Positions 7,593 to 14,660 of a DNA stretch of 38,169 nucleotides are shown here, piece after piece. Both the position numbers and the translations under genes were made by a program. The stretch comes from Balneolaceae bacterium (lineage in GTDB: Bacteria; Bacteroidota; Rhodothermia; Balneolales; Balneolaceae), in NCBI GenBank assembly GCA_007694095.1, contig RECI01000203.1, positions 1-38,169 of the forward strand, read 5' to 3'. The notes below the pieces were generated by a model that saw nothing but the letters and a program-made list of their open reading frames with translations, made no database searches and had not been told where the DNA came from. Positions within the stretch are counted from its first letter, which is position 1. The number at the start of each line of letters is the position of its first letter.

Positions 7593-10388
7593 ATGATGAA
7601 ACAGGTTTACAAAATTACATTTTATTCGATGATGTTTTCATTCCTGCTCATTTCATGCAGAACAACGGAGGTGATCCGGGAAATCGATGAATTTCCACCC
7701 GTTGAGGTTCAGCAGGATGTGATCAGGTTAATTGCGGATATGCCGGCCAATGTTCAGAACGAAGAATTTTGGGTGAATGAGCAGCTTGTCGGAATGGGCA
7801 GTGATGCCGTTCAGGTGCTGGCAAGTTTGCTTTCTGATCCGTCGGTGGGAAGTGACACTCAGGCAAGATTTGCGGTCACCAGTATGGCCAATTATGTGGC
7901 AAGGCCCGGTGCAGAGGCTGAACGGGAAGAGTTTGAAGCAGCACTTTTAGACGAGATTAATAAAGACAGACCGGCAGGGGTGAAACGATTTCTGATCGAT
8001 CAGCTGAAGCTGGTGGGAAGCGATGAAGCCGTGTCTGTACTGGAGCCGCTTTTAAGAGATCCGCACTATCACCAATTGGCATTGGATGTGTTATTTGTCA
8101 TTGCATCGGATGAAGCACGTAATGCAATTCGAAACACAGTTCCGCATATAGATGGTAACCTGAAAGTTGCTGCCATCAAATCCCTTGGGGAGCTTCGGGA
8201 TGCCGGTTCGGTTGACATGTTGCAATTGTATGCTGCCTCCGATCGTTGGCCGTATCAGCGAATGGCGTTGTTTGCACTTTCGGAAATCGGTCAGCCCGGT
8301 TCATCTCAGCTATTCCGGGATGCAATAGATCAGCAGGACGGCTTCAGGAAAACCGAACTGAGTGGCCACTACCTGAACTATGCCGGCAGCCTTGTTGGCA
8401 ATGGCCATCATGAGGAGGGGAGACGCATCGCGGTTGATTTTCTGAATGGTGATTCCCCGGCTAATATCATCAACAATTCGCTGGAAATCCGGTTCAGGGT
8501 GGAAGGTGAACATATGCTGGATGAATTGCTGGAAATAGCTCAAACCGCAGAAAAAAATGTTGCGGCTGCTTCGCTAAAGCTGGTGAATTCGCTGAGTGGT
8601 GGAGAAGTGACGAATAAAATGATCCTGGCGATGGAGAACACAGCCGATTCCCGGAAATCACTTTTTATCAATACACTTGCAGAGCGAAATGATGTGGCTG
8701 CAATACCGGCAATCAGAAATTATCTGGGGCATGATAACAGTGAAATCCGGATTGTTGCACTGAGTGCCATTCACCGGCTGGATGAACATTTTGAACCGGC
8801 GGATGCCATCGCTGCAATCCTGCGGGCAAAATCATACGATGAAATCCACGAAGTTGAAGGTGTACTGCGACAGATTGAATCAGAAACGTTGATTCCGGCT
8901 CTCATCGAACATCTGCCGGCAGCCGAAGCTCATTCAAAACCGGTGATGATTGGAATTTTAACCGACAGAATGGTTAAAGATGCCCGCCACTATATTGCGA
9001 ATGAATTGAATTCGAACAGGGAAGATGTTCGAATCGAGGCATTGAATTATTTGTATCACTTTGGTGAATCGGATAATCTGGACCAGCTGTTCAGAATGAT
9101 GGACAACAGCTTGACCGATGATGAAAAGCAATCGCTGTTAAACACTTTTACGGCCATTCTGAACAGGGTGGAACCGGATACTGACCGGCAAAACCGGTTC
9201 AATCGATTTCGTGGTGATGGATCCCAACGCCAGAGAGCCCGCCTTGTGGAAACCGCACCGCATGTTCAAGGGTTACAACAGATAGCAGATATGATCCGGC
9301 AAGGATTGAATCATTCATATAGTGAATTGAGGGAAGCATCGCACAGTAGCCTGATCAGCTGGAATGATCCGCGCGCACTGCCCCTGATAGTTGAAGCTGT
9401 ATCACTCAATACCACTCCCCAAAAGCGAATCGAACTGGCCAATGCTTATATTCGAATTGTGAATACACTGAATGAACCGGTGGATGAAAAAGCTGGCCGG
9501 TTAAATCATTTGGTTGCTGCCGTATCCAATCAAAATGAAAAGGCAGCCATTGTTGACCGATTTACACAAGCTGATGATCTATTGGCGTTGCAGGCATCGA
9601 GTGTACATTTTGATGCATCCGGGAGTGCTCTGCGAAATGCCGCTTTTCGTGTTGCCGCTTCGGTTCTGCAACCCCATTATGCCGGGAATTCCGGGTTGTT
9701 CACCAGCTCAAACGCGGTTCTTGCCGTGCTGAATGAATCAGCAAGAGCAGCAATTAAATCGATACTGGATGACGGGATCGTGACTGTACCGGTTACACCG
9801 GAAGCTCCCCGGGAAAAAGCTCACTTTGGGGCATTGTTTAACGGTGAAAATCTCGATGGATGGGAAGTGGTGGGTGGCCAGCCCGGATCTTGGGGAGTGG
9901 AAAATGGAATGTTATATACTACTGGTGTTGGCAGCGGCTGGATTTCCACTACTTCCGTATATGATGATTTTATCATTGAGCTGGAATACCGCGTACCTGT
10001 GGGCGGAAACAGCGGGGTCTTTATCCGTGCCCCCAGAGATGGCAATCCGGCTTACCAGGGGCTGGAAATCCAGATTCTGGATGATTATGCCGAACGGTAT
10101 GCCAATTTGCAGCCATGGCAATACACCGGAAGTATTTACGATGTATTGGCTCCATCCAAAAGAGTGACCAAACCCGCAGGAGAATGGCAGCAGATGAAAA
10201 TAGTTGCAAAAGGGCCAAGGGTTCAGGTTACCCTGAACGGAGAAATGATTTTGAGTGCAAATCTCATAAACCACATGGAAAAAGCGTCAGGCCATCCGGG
10301 CCTTGTCCGGCGCTCGGGTTACATTGGCCTGCAGAACCACAGTGACAGGGTGGATTTCCGGAATATCAGGGTTTCACCTGTAGAGTGA
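7593..10388 (+). CDS. HEAT-repeat lipoprotein with C-terminal DUF1080 domain
   Basis: A 931-residue protein with a lipobox leader (LLISC, Cys22), so probably anchored in a membrane facing the periplasm or the outside. Residues from about 40 to 730 are alpha-helical repeats of HEAT type. The run from about 744 to 931 is a DUF1080 (3-keto-disaccharide hydrolase) domain: it opens with ALFNGENLDGW and carries GGNSGVFIRAP, LEIQILDD, GEWQQMKIVAKG and a closing VDFRNIRV. DUF1080 proteins adopt a concanavalin-like fold and several act on 3-ketoglycosides. The HEAT part may be a scaffold or a binding surface. It is cotranscribed with the oxidoreductase 42 bases upstream, which may make the ketosugar this domain cleaves. 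That coupling is inference; the domain calls are firm. Confidence 0.88.
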   Translation: MMKQVYKITFYSMMFSFLLISCRTTEVIREIDEFPPVEVQQDVIRLIADMPANVQNEEFWVNEQLVGMGSDAVQVLASLLSDPSVGSDTQARFAVTSMANYVARPGAEAEREEFEAALLDEINKDRPAGVKRFLIDQLKLVGSDEAVSVLEPLLRDPHYHQLALDVLFVIASDEARNAIRNTVPHIDGNLKVAAIKSLGELRDAGSVDMLQLYAASDRWPYQRMALFALSEIGQPGSSQLFRDAIDQQDGFRKTELSGHYLNYAGSLVGNGHHEEGRRIAVDFLNGDSPANIINNSLEIRFRVEGEHMLDELLEIAQTAEKNVAAASLKLVNSLSGGEVTNKMILAMENTADSRKSLFINTLAERNDVAAIPAIRNYLGHDNSEIRIVALSAIHRLDEHFEPADAIAAILRAKSYDEIHEVEGVLRQIESETLIPALIEHLPAAEAHSKPVMIGILTDRMVKDARHYIANELNSNREDVRIEALNYLYHFGESDNLDQLFRMMDNSLTDDEKQSLLNTFTAILNRVEPDTDRQNRFNRFRGDGSQRQRARLVETAPHVQGLQQIADMIRQGLNHSYSELREASHSSLISWNDPRALPLIVEAVSLNTTPQKRIELANAYIRIVNTLNEPVDEKAGRLNHLVAAVSNQNEKAAIVDRFTQADDLLALQASSVHFDASGSALRNAAFRVAASVLQPHYAGNSGLFTSSNAVLAVLNESARAAIKSILDDGIVTVPVTPEAPREKAHFGALFNGENLDGWEVVGGQPGSWGVENGMLYTTGVGSGWISTTSVYDDFIIELEYRVPVGGNSGVFIRAPRDGNPAYQGLEIQILDDYAERYANLQPWQYTGSIYDVLAPSKRVTKPAGEWQQMKIVAKGPRVQVTLNGEMILSANLINHMEKASGHPGLVRRSGYIGLQNHSDRVDFRNIRVSPVE

Positions 10389-10461
10389 TATCGTTTCTGT
10401 GATCAGAGATTCATGATAGCTCTCCCTGTGCTATGCTGATTTTTGTGGATACTGGATCAAC

Positions 10462-10528
10462 CTGACAGTCGCAGATGCCAGCCCCCGGTACACCCACCGG
10501 CCCCGAAGCGCCGGGGCAGGTCTGTCAG
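10462..10528. terminator. Nested GC-rich hairpin after the DUF1080 gene
   Basis: An outer 7-bp stem (ctgacag at 10462-10468 with ctgtcag at 10522-10528) encloses an inner GC stem (gccccg at 10500-10505 with cggggc at 10512-10517). It lies 73 bases after the stop codon at 10388, where an operon terminator is expected. There is no clear T-run, so it may instead be a dispersed palindrome. Confidence 0.45.
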
Positions 10529-10566
10529 CGTTGCGGGATGCTGGATACCGGATGCTGGCAATCATG

Positions 10567-10629
10567 TCGCACATCACAGAACGCACATCGTGTCGGTTTG
10601 ATTTACGATGTACGTTCTTTGATGTGCGA
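10567..10629. repeat. 25-bp inverted repeat (long hairpin)
   Basis: Arms of 25 bases at 10567-10591 and 10605-10629 differ at only two positions and enclose a 13-base loop. The arms begin tcgcacatca. The hairpin sits between the plus-strand operon ending at 10388 and the minus-strand gene ending at 10734, so it could end transcription from both sides. The remaining bases of the 10389-10733 gap show no gene. Confidence 0.7.
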
Positions 10630-10733
10630 TGTGCGATAATATGTCCATCTCTTATGTATTGAACCCCTATAAACCAGTCAAATCAGATATGTGATTGGTT
10701 AGGGTTAAAGTTGGGTTAAAATTTGTTGACTTG

Positions 10734-11201
10734 CTACGAACTCACGATTCTGGCATGCCTGGCAACAAAAATCCAGGCATCGCCTCGCAGTTCCCATAGG
10801 TCCGTGAAGCGGCGACGGTCTAATCGTCCAGCGGCAGGAGAGGGCTCCGCGTAGACTAAGTGATCTTCGCCCATAACGACGGCGATATTTCCGAATCGCC
10901 GGATACTCTCGATCTCCTGTTGAAAGGTCGAGATAGAAATAACTCCGGCCTCCACCATTCTGAGCAGTTCACCTTTCTCAATGATGCGGTTCTGGGGACT
11001 ATTTACTATAAAATCGTCCTCAAGCATTGCGTCGATTGCTGCCACGTCATTGGTGAGAAACGCGTTTAGATGGCGTTCCTCGGCGGCACGGACGTGCCGC
11101 TCCCAATCGTCATCAAATTTGAGTGATGAGTCAGGACCAGTACAACCCGTCATCATCAGCCCGAGTCCAAATACAATCACGGCAAGCACATTTTTATTCA
11201 T
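10734..11201 (-). CDS. NTF2-like (SnoaL/DUF4440-type) lipoprotein
   Basis: A 155-residue protein with a lipobox leader (MMTGC, Cys20). The mature part has the pattern of the NTF2-like fold: an opening helix (EERHLNAFLTNDVAAIDAML), then DDFIVNSPQNRII, a central helix and a closing set of strands with FTDLWELRGDAWIFVARH. Proteins of this DUF4440/SnoaL-like group are about 120-150 residues long and include enzymes and binding proteins with varied substrates, so no reaction can be named. It stands alone on the minus strand. A possible ribosome-binding site (aggagg) lies just before the start. It separates the sugar operon on its left from the degraded region on its right and shows no evident link to either. 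Confidence 0.8.
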   Translation of the reverse strand: MNKNVLAVIVFGLGLMMTGCTGPDSSLKFDDDWERHVRAAEERHLNAFLTNDVAAIDAMLEDDFIVNSPQNRIIEKGELLRMVEAGVISISTFQQEIESIRRFGNIAVVMGEDHLVYAEPSPAAGRLDRRRFTDLWELRGDAWIFVARHARIVSS

Positions 11202-11467
11202 CGGAATTCCTCCTTTGTCTTGGTTTAGAAAAAACTAGGAATCTGGAGCCTAACGGTCTGCCATTTCTGTTGCCAGCCAATTAACTTTGAAGTACTGCAA
11301 GAAACCGGAACCGGTCCACAGGCTCATTATTTGTATACGAAGTGAAAAAAATTGAAGAACTAAGACGCAGCCCTTATCCACTATTTTTTAAGTGACTTCA
11401 TCAAGAGTGGGCCATATTATGCCTTCATGGGTATCTAACTCATTAAATATCTTATTGGAGGCACACT

Positions 11468-11572
11468 ATGACACCATTCAAATCACGGTTGATCGAAGAT
11501 ATGAGGCACTTCGGTTATTCCCAACGCACCCAGGATACTTATCTATCTGCGATACGCATTATCTGCCGGTAA
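11468..11572 (+). pseudogene. N-terminal remnant of a tyrosine integrase/recombinase
   Basis: A strong ribosome-binding site (ggagg) precedes an ATG that opens a 34-residue frame beginning MTPFKSRLIEDMRHFGYSQR and continuing with TQDTYLSAIR before TAA at 11570. This matches the start of the SAM-like N-terminal domain of XerC/D- and integron-type tyrosine recombinases, where an R-T-x-x-x-Y-x-x-A-I/V pattern is usual. The catalytic domain is absent downstream, where repeat DNA begins, so only a decayed stump remains. It is direct evidence of past mobile-element activity in this degraded stretch. Confidence 0.65.
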
Positions 11573-11605
11573 ACTGGGTTTGTCCAGTTTATAGAGGGTC
11601 GGTAT

Positions 11606-11850
11606 ATGATACCAACATTTTGGAATTTGGAATTTGTGATTTGCCCCGAAGGGATCACTTTGTGGGAATTTCGTTAACACGCCTGTCCCGATATTTCTGT
11701 CGGGGTTCAAAAAATGAGCCGGATTATCCGGATCAGGTTATTTGATATTTTCGACTATTGAGAGATTAATCGTCCCTGCATCATCGTAAAATGTCCCGGA
11801 TAGGTACAGATATAGGGGTATGATCCCGGTGGCGGAACAGTTACTGTAAC
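11606..11850. repeat. Copy A of a direct repeat carrying a gene 3' end
   Basis: This stretch repeats the sequence at 14481-14660 in the same orientation. Both begin atgataccaacattttggaa, continue through an AT-rich spacer, then ggatcaggttatttgatatt, and end inside the last codons of the cupredoxin fusion gene. Copy A carries about 55 extra bases near 11680-11725. About 2.9 kb of pseudogenes, vapBC and one small gene lie between the copies. Confidence 0.85.
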
Positions 11851-11853
11851 GGT
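11755..11853 (-). pseudogene. Duplicated C-terminal end of the cupredoxin fusion gene
   Basis: On the minus strand the sequence encodes VPPPGSYPYICTYPGHFTMM and QGRLISQ followed by TAG. Those 27 residues are the same as the C-terminus of the 1153-residue protein at 14566-18027. Similarity fades a few codons further upstream, at about 11853. The copper ligands Cys, His and Met are kept but the rest of the gene is missing. It is a stump of a second copy or a product of recombination between repeats. Silent differences between the copies show the duplication is not brand new. Confidence 0.85.
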
Positions 11854-12068
11854 TTGGCACTTAAGCAGTTTTGCCAAGTCAAGCTGATAAAGTGGTGAAT
11901 ACTCAGGATTTCTACCGGTTTAGCAGTATTAATAAAGGCAATAAATGGCAAAATCTGATTGATTCGAAGAACCGCGAAGCGCTATGCTTGTTAGCGGTAC
12001 AATATTTCTTTGATTAAAGCAGTTTTGTGTATAGATTACAATTCCAATACACATTAAAAATGCTTGCT

Positions 12069-12266
12069 ATGAGAACCAATATAGTTATTGATGACGATTT
12101 AATGGAAGAAGCTTTGAAAGTCAGCCGATTAAAAACCAAGAAGGATGCAGTTGAGGAGGGCTTGCGATTGTTGGTACAGCGTAAAAAACAGGAAAATATC
12201 AAAAACCTGCGAGGTAAACTCCAATGGCGCGGTGATCTGGAACAAATGAGAACCGACGATAAATGA
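12069..12266 (+). CDS. vapB: VapB-type antitoxin
   Basis: A 65-residue protein matching the type II antitoxin family found with PIN toxins (DUF2191/VapB). MRTNIVIDDDLMEEALKVSR is the typical ribbon-helix-helix N-terminus that binds DNA, followed by KKDAVEEGLRLLVQRKKQ. The C-terminal tail (GDLEQMRTDDK) would wrap the toxin. I chose the ATG at 12069 because the family starts with R-T-N-x-x-I-D; in-frame starts at 12027 and 12060 would only add unrelated residues. The stop overlaps the toxin start by four bases (ATGA), the classic coupled arrangement. The pair is expected to repress its own promoter through this protein. Confidence 0.9.
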   Translation: MRTNIVIDDDLMEEALKVSRLKTKKDAVEEGLRLLVQRKKQENIKNLRGKLQWRGDLEQMRTDDK

Positions 12267-12658
12267 TCCTTGTAGACACCAGTGTATGGATTGACTATTT
12301 CAATGGGGTACAGACCTGGCAAACCGATTCACTTGATACCATCCTTTCTGAAGATTCAGTTTTAGTTGGAGATATTATTCTTGCCGAAATATTACAGGGT
12401 TTTGACAAAGACTCTGACTATAAGAAAGCTAAAGAAGCCCTGGAACCTTTGGAGTGCATTGATCTTGGGGGCAAGAAGCTGGCGATAAAAACAGCCTCCC
12501 ATTTTCGATTCTTAAGATCTAAGGGAGTTACCATTCGTAAAACGGTAGACATGCTTATTGGAACATGGTGTATAGAAACGGAGATAGAATTATTACATAA
12601 TGACAAGGATTTTGATCGAATAGCCCTCCATTTACCTCTGAAAGTCATCAAGAACTGA
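12263..12658 (+). CDS. vapC: VapC-type PIN-domain ribonuclease toxin
   Basis: A 131-residue PIN-domain protein, the normal VapC length. The acidic metal-binding residues are all present: Asp5 (LVDTSVWIDYF), Glu42 (AEILQGF), Asp96 (VDMLIGTWC) and Asp114 or Asp116 (HNDKDFD). VapC toxins are Mg-dependent ribonucleases that cut tRNA or rRNA and are held inactive by the cognate VapB. The gene overlaps the antitoxin by four bases. It looks intact although everything around it is decayed, which fits selection on an addictive module. The RNA target cannot be told from sequence. Confidence 0.92.
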   Translation: MILVDTSVWIDYFNGVQTWQTDSLDTILSEDSVLVGDIILAEILQGFDKDSDYKKAKEALEPLECIDLGGKKLAIKTASHFRFLRSKGVTIRKTVDMLIGTWCIETEIELLHNDKDFDRIALHLPLKVIKN

Positions 12659-12702
12659 TAGTAGATTGGTGTACCGCTAATTATTTGGCACAACTATGAA
12701 TA

Positions 12703-13550
12703 CGAAAGCAAGAAACTACGCCGGCTGTTGATGTGCTGGCACTCCTGATGGAAGACCAGCTCGAACGGGAATCTCCAACCCCGGTACCTCTCCGGTTCGG
12801 CTTTGCTCATGATGTTAATCTTGATATTCACAGAAATGGAACATGGACCGAATTGGAAGATGGCGCCCGGCTTTGACGGCTCAGCATCCATACTGCCGGG
12901 ACCTATTCCATTAATCTGATTTATGATGAATTCTTTTTGCCGCCAGAGGCGACATTTTTTGTGTATAACAGTGACAGAACAGAGGTAATCGGCGTCTTTA
13001 CCGAGCTTAACAACAAGGAATATGGCAAGTTTTCAACGTCGCCTGTGGCCGGAGATGTAAGTATTCTGGATATTTATGTTTAATTATGAAAGCCCCGGAT
13101 GCAATAATAACAATGATCCAACACATCAGACAGTATCCGGTATAACCCCCCGGGCAATTATGCCGTCATCGATATTGCCTTGCTCCAGTTATCCAGTAAA
13201 CACCATCCCACCTATAACACTTATTATTTGGGTTGGACCTCTCAAAACGTGACTCCTCAGTCTTCCACAATTATTCATTATCCAAGGGGTGATACAAAGA
13301 AAATTACCCGGAATTCCCCACTGCATTCCAACTTTATCCGAATTATCCCAACCCATTCAATCCGGCAACCAACATCCGATGTGATCTGCCGGAGACGATT
13401 CATGTCCGGTTAACCGTTTATGATATGTTGGGCAGGGAAATTGCCCGGCTTGCCGACGGCATCTTGCCTGCCGGTGAGCATCAATCCATAAGGGTCGCTC
13501 GTTCAAATCCCAGCGGGATGTACATCATTCGCCTGGAAGCAGGCGCGTAA
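12703..13550 (+). pseudogene. Broken lysyl-endopeptidase-like serine protease with T9SS tail
   Basis: Reading from about 12709 gives the pro-region of a secreted trypsin-like endopeptidase: RFGFAHDVNLDI, GTWTELEDGARL, then SINLIYDEFFLPPEATFFVY. A TGA at 12874-12876 replaces the expected tryptophan codon. A TAA at 13081 marks a frameshift. The frame then resumes with DIALLQLSSK, where the Asp fits the catalytic aspartate, followed by YYLGWTSQN and IIHYPRGDTKKITRN. After about 13320 the frame shifts again into a T9SS sorting domain: QLYPNYPNPFNPATNIRCDL, VYDMLGREIARL and SGMYIIRLEAGA, ending at TAA 13548-13550. The signal peptide, catalytic His region and catalytic Ser region are missing. It is a dead gene, and shows that the lineage uses type IX secretion. 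Confidence 0.8.
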
Positions 13551-13606
13551 ATCAATAACAGTACCATGATATTGTTTAAATAAATAGTAAAAAAGTGGTT
13601 ACAGCA

Positions 13607-14125
13607 ATGAAGAATTTTCATTTTTTTATCTTTTTCGTGATGGTTTCTATCTGTGCCGGTTGTGAGCTGATGGGCTTAACACCTGGCAATAACGATTCAA
13701 AAGACACCTCCCTTACTGACACTTGGTGGTGGCTGGATTCTTTTGAAGATGGAAATGGAGAAAAATCGGGCATTGGCAGTGAAAATGTGGCGATCCTGTT
13801 CCGAAGCGATAGCACGTTGGGCGGAGTTGGTATCTGGAGTGATACCGCCAAAGGCAACGAAATCTATGGTGTTTACCGGCTTGAACCTGCAACCGTCTGT
13901 GTCGGTTCTACCCGCAAAGGAGTCCCCGAAGGTTCGCGTTCCGATGAATTTGTGCAGTCTCTGAAATTCACAGAAACAATTCGGATAACATCAGACAGGT
14001 TGATCCTCACTCTTCAGAATGGATCTGGTCGTATTTATTTAAAACAGGGTGAACAACCTCCACATGAAGTAGACTTTAATTTGGCAGTCAGCTTGAGACA
14101 AGAGTTGTTTCAAAATTGCTTTTAA
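13607..14125 (+). CDS. Small lipoprotein of unknown function
   Basis: A 172-residue protein starting at the ATG at 13607; an in-frame GTG at 13595 would add four residues. The leader ends in ICAGC, so Cys19 is the probable lipid anchor. After a low-complexity linker (GNNDSKDTS) comes TDTWWWLDSFEDGNGE and a beta-rich body with AILFRSDSTL and TVCVGSTRKG. The opening loosely resembles META/HslJ-like or lipocalin-like lipoproteins, which also start with a tryptophan-rich strand, but this is weak. It begins 57 bases after the dead protease and is the one gene besides vapBC in the degraded region that looks whole. I do not recognise a function. Confidence 0.6.
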   Translation: MKNFHFFIFFVMVSICAGCELMGLTPGNNDSKDTSLTDTWWWLDSFEDGNGEKSGIGSENVAILFRSDSTLGGVGIWSDTAKGNEIYGVYRLEPATVCVGSTRKGVPEGSRSDEFVQSLKFTETIRITSDRLILTLQNGSGRIYLKQGEQPPHEVDFNLAVSLRQELFQNCF

Positions 14126-14248
14126 CCGGAAAATAAAGTTCATATTACAGGATCTGGAACAAATAACCCGGGGCTTTTATGATGAAAATCTTATGCATAG
14201 TATCCGTTTTGAGTTTTGGAATAGAGAATAAATGATTATTTAATTAAC

Positions 14249-14314
14249 CGGATTTTCATCTTAGACATTACGGGCAGGAAAATTGCCCGCCTTTATCATA
14301 CAACTTGTGGGTGA
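14249..14314 (+). pseudogene. Possible trace of a second T9SS sorting domain
   Basis: The frame reads IFILDITGRKIARLYHTTCG before TGA at 14312. It resembles the YDMLGREIARL part of the sorting tail at 13430. No start or upstream gene body remains. It is a short scrap, supported only by that resemblance. Apart from this and the repeat at 14362-14540, the gap 14126-14565 shows nothing. Confidence 0.35.
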
Positions 14315-14361
14315 TTCCCCCAAAGGGGCCTATTTTTCAAGCTTTGTCTTGAAAAAAATGT

Positions 14362-14540
14362 AGTGTCTTTAAATTAAAATTCTGACCAAAAATGGGAAAA
14401 ATCCAAAATTCAAGCACCAAATTTCAAACATTTTCTACCCACAATGCAGGCCTCGAATTTTCGAAAAAGTCAGATAAAAAATGATACCAACATTTTGGAA
14501 TTTGTTATTTGCCCCGAGGGATCACTTTGTGGGAAATTCC
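14362..14540. repeat. Dispersed AT-rich intergenic repeat
   Basis: This stretch shares blocks with 32916-33078: tttaaattaaaattctgacc, caagcaccaaatttcaaaca, a cctcga segment and aagtcagata. Related inverted copies lie at 19452-19482 and 19586-19675. A gccccgagggatcactttgt block also appears at 11644-11664 and, inverted, at 32957-32981. The blocks are shuffled between copies, so this is a mosaic repeat family. Confidence 0.75.
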
Positions 14541-14660
14541 GGATCAGGTTATTTGATATTTTCGACTACTGAGAGATTAATCGCCCCTGCATCATTGTAA
14601 AATGTCCCGGATAGGTACAGATATAGGGATATGATCCCGGAGGCGGAACCGTAATCGTTA
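14481..14660. repeat. Copy B of the direct repeat with the cupredoxin gene end
   Basis: This is the resident copy of the sequence also found at 11606-11850. It starts atgataccaac, passes through the AT-rich spacer and covers the last 32 or so codons of the large fusion gene on the minus strand. Confidence 0.85.

Larger units (their letters stand above)
11991..12680. repeat. 11-bp inverted repeats flanking vapBC
   Basis: ttagcggtaca at 11991-12001 recurs as its reverse complement tgtaccgctaa at 12670-12680. The 668 bases between contain exactly the VapBC pair. The right arm lies only about 25 bases before the peptidase remnant. This could mark a mobile toxin-antitoxin cassette. The arms are short, so chance cannot be excluded. 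Confidence 0.5.

Noticed and set aside
11240-11330. Integron attC-like site near gcctaacgg
   Set aside because: Only one core-like heptamer is seen, with no matching partner or foldable arms at suitable distance.
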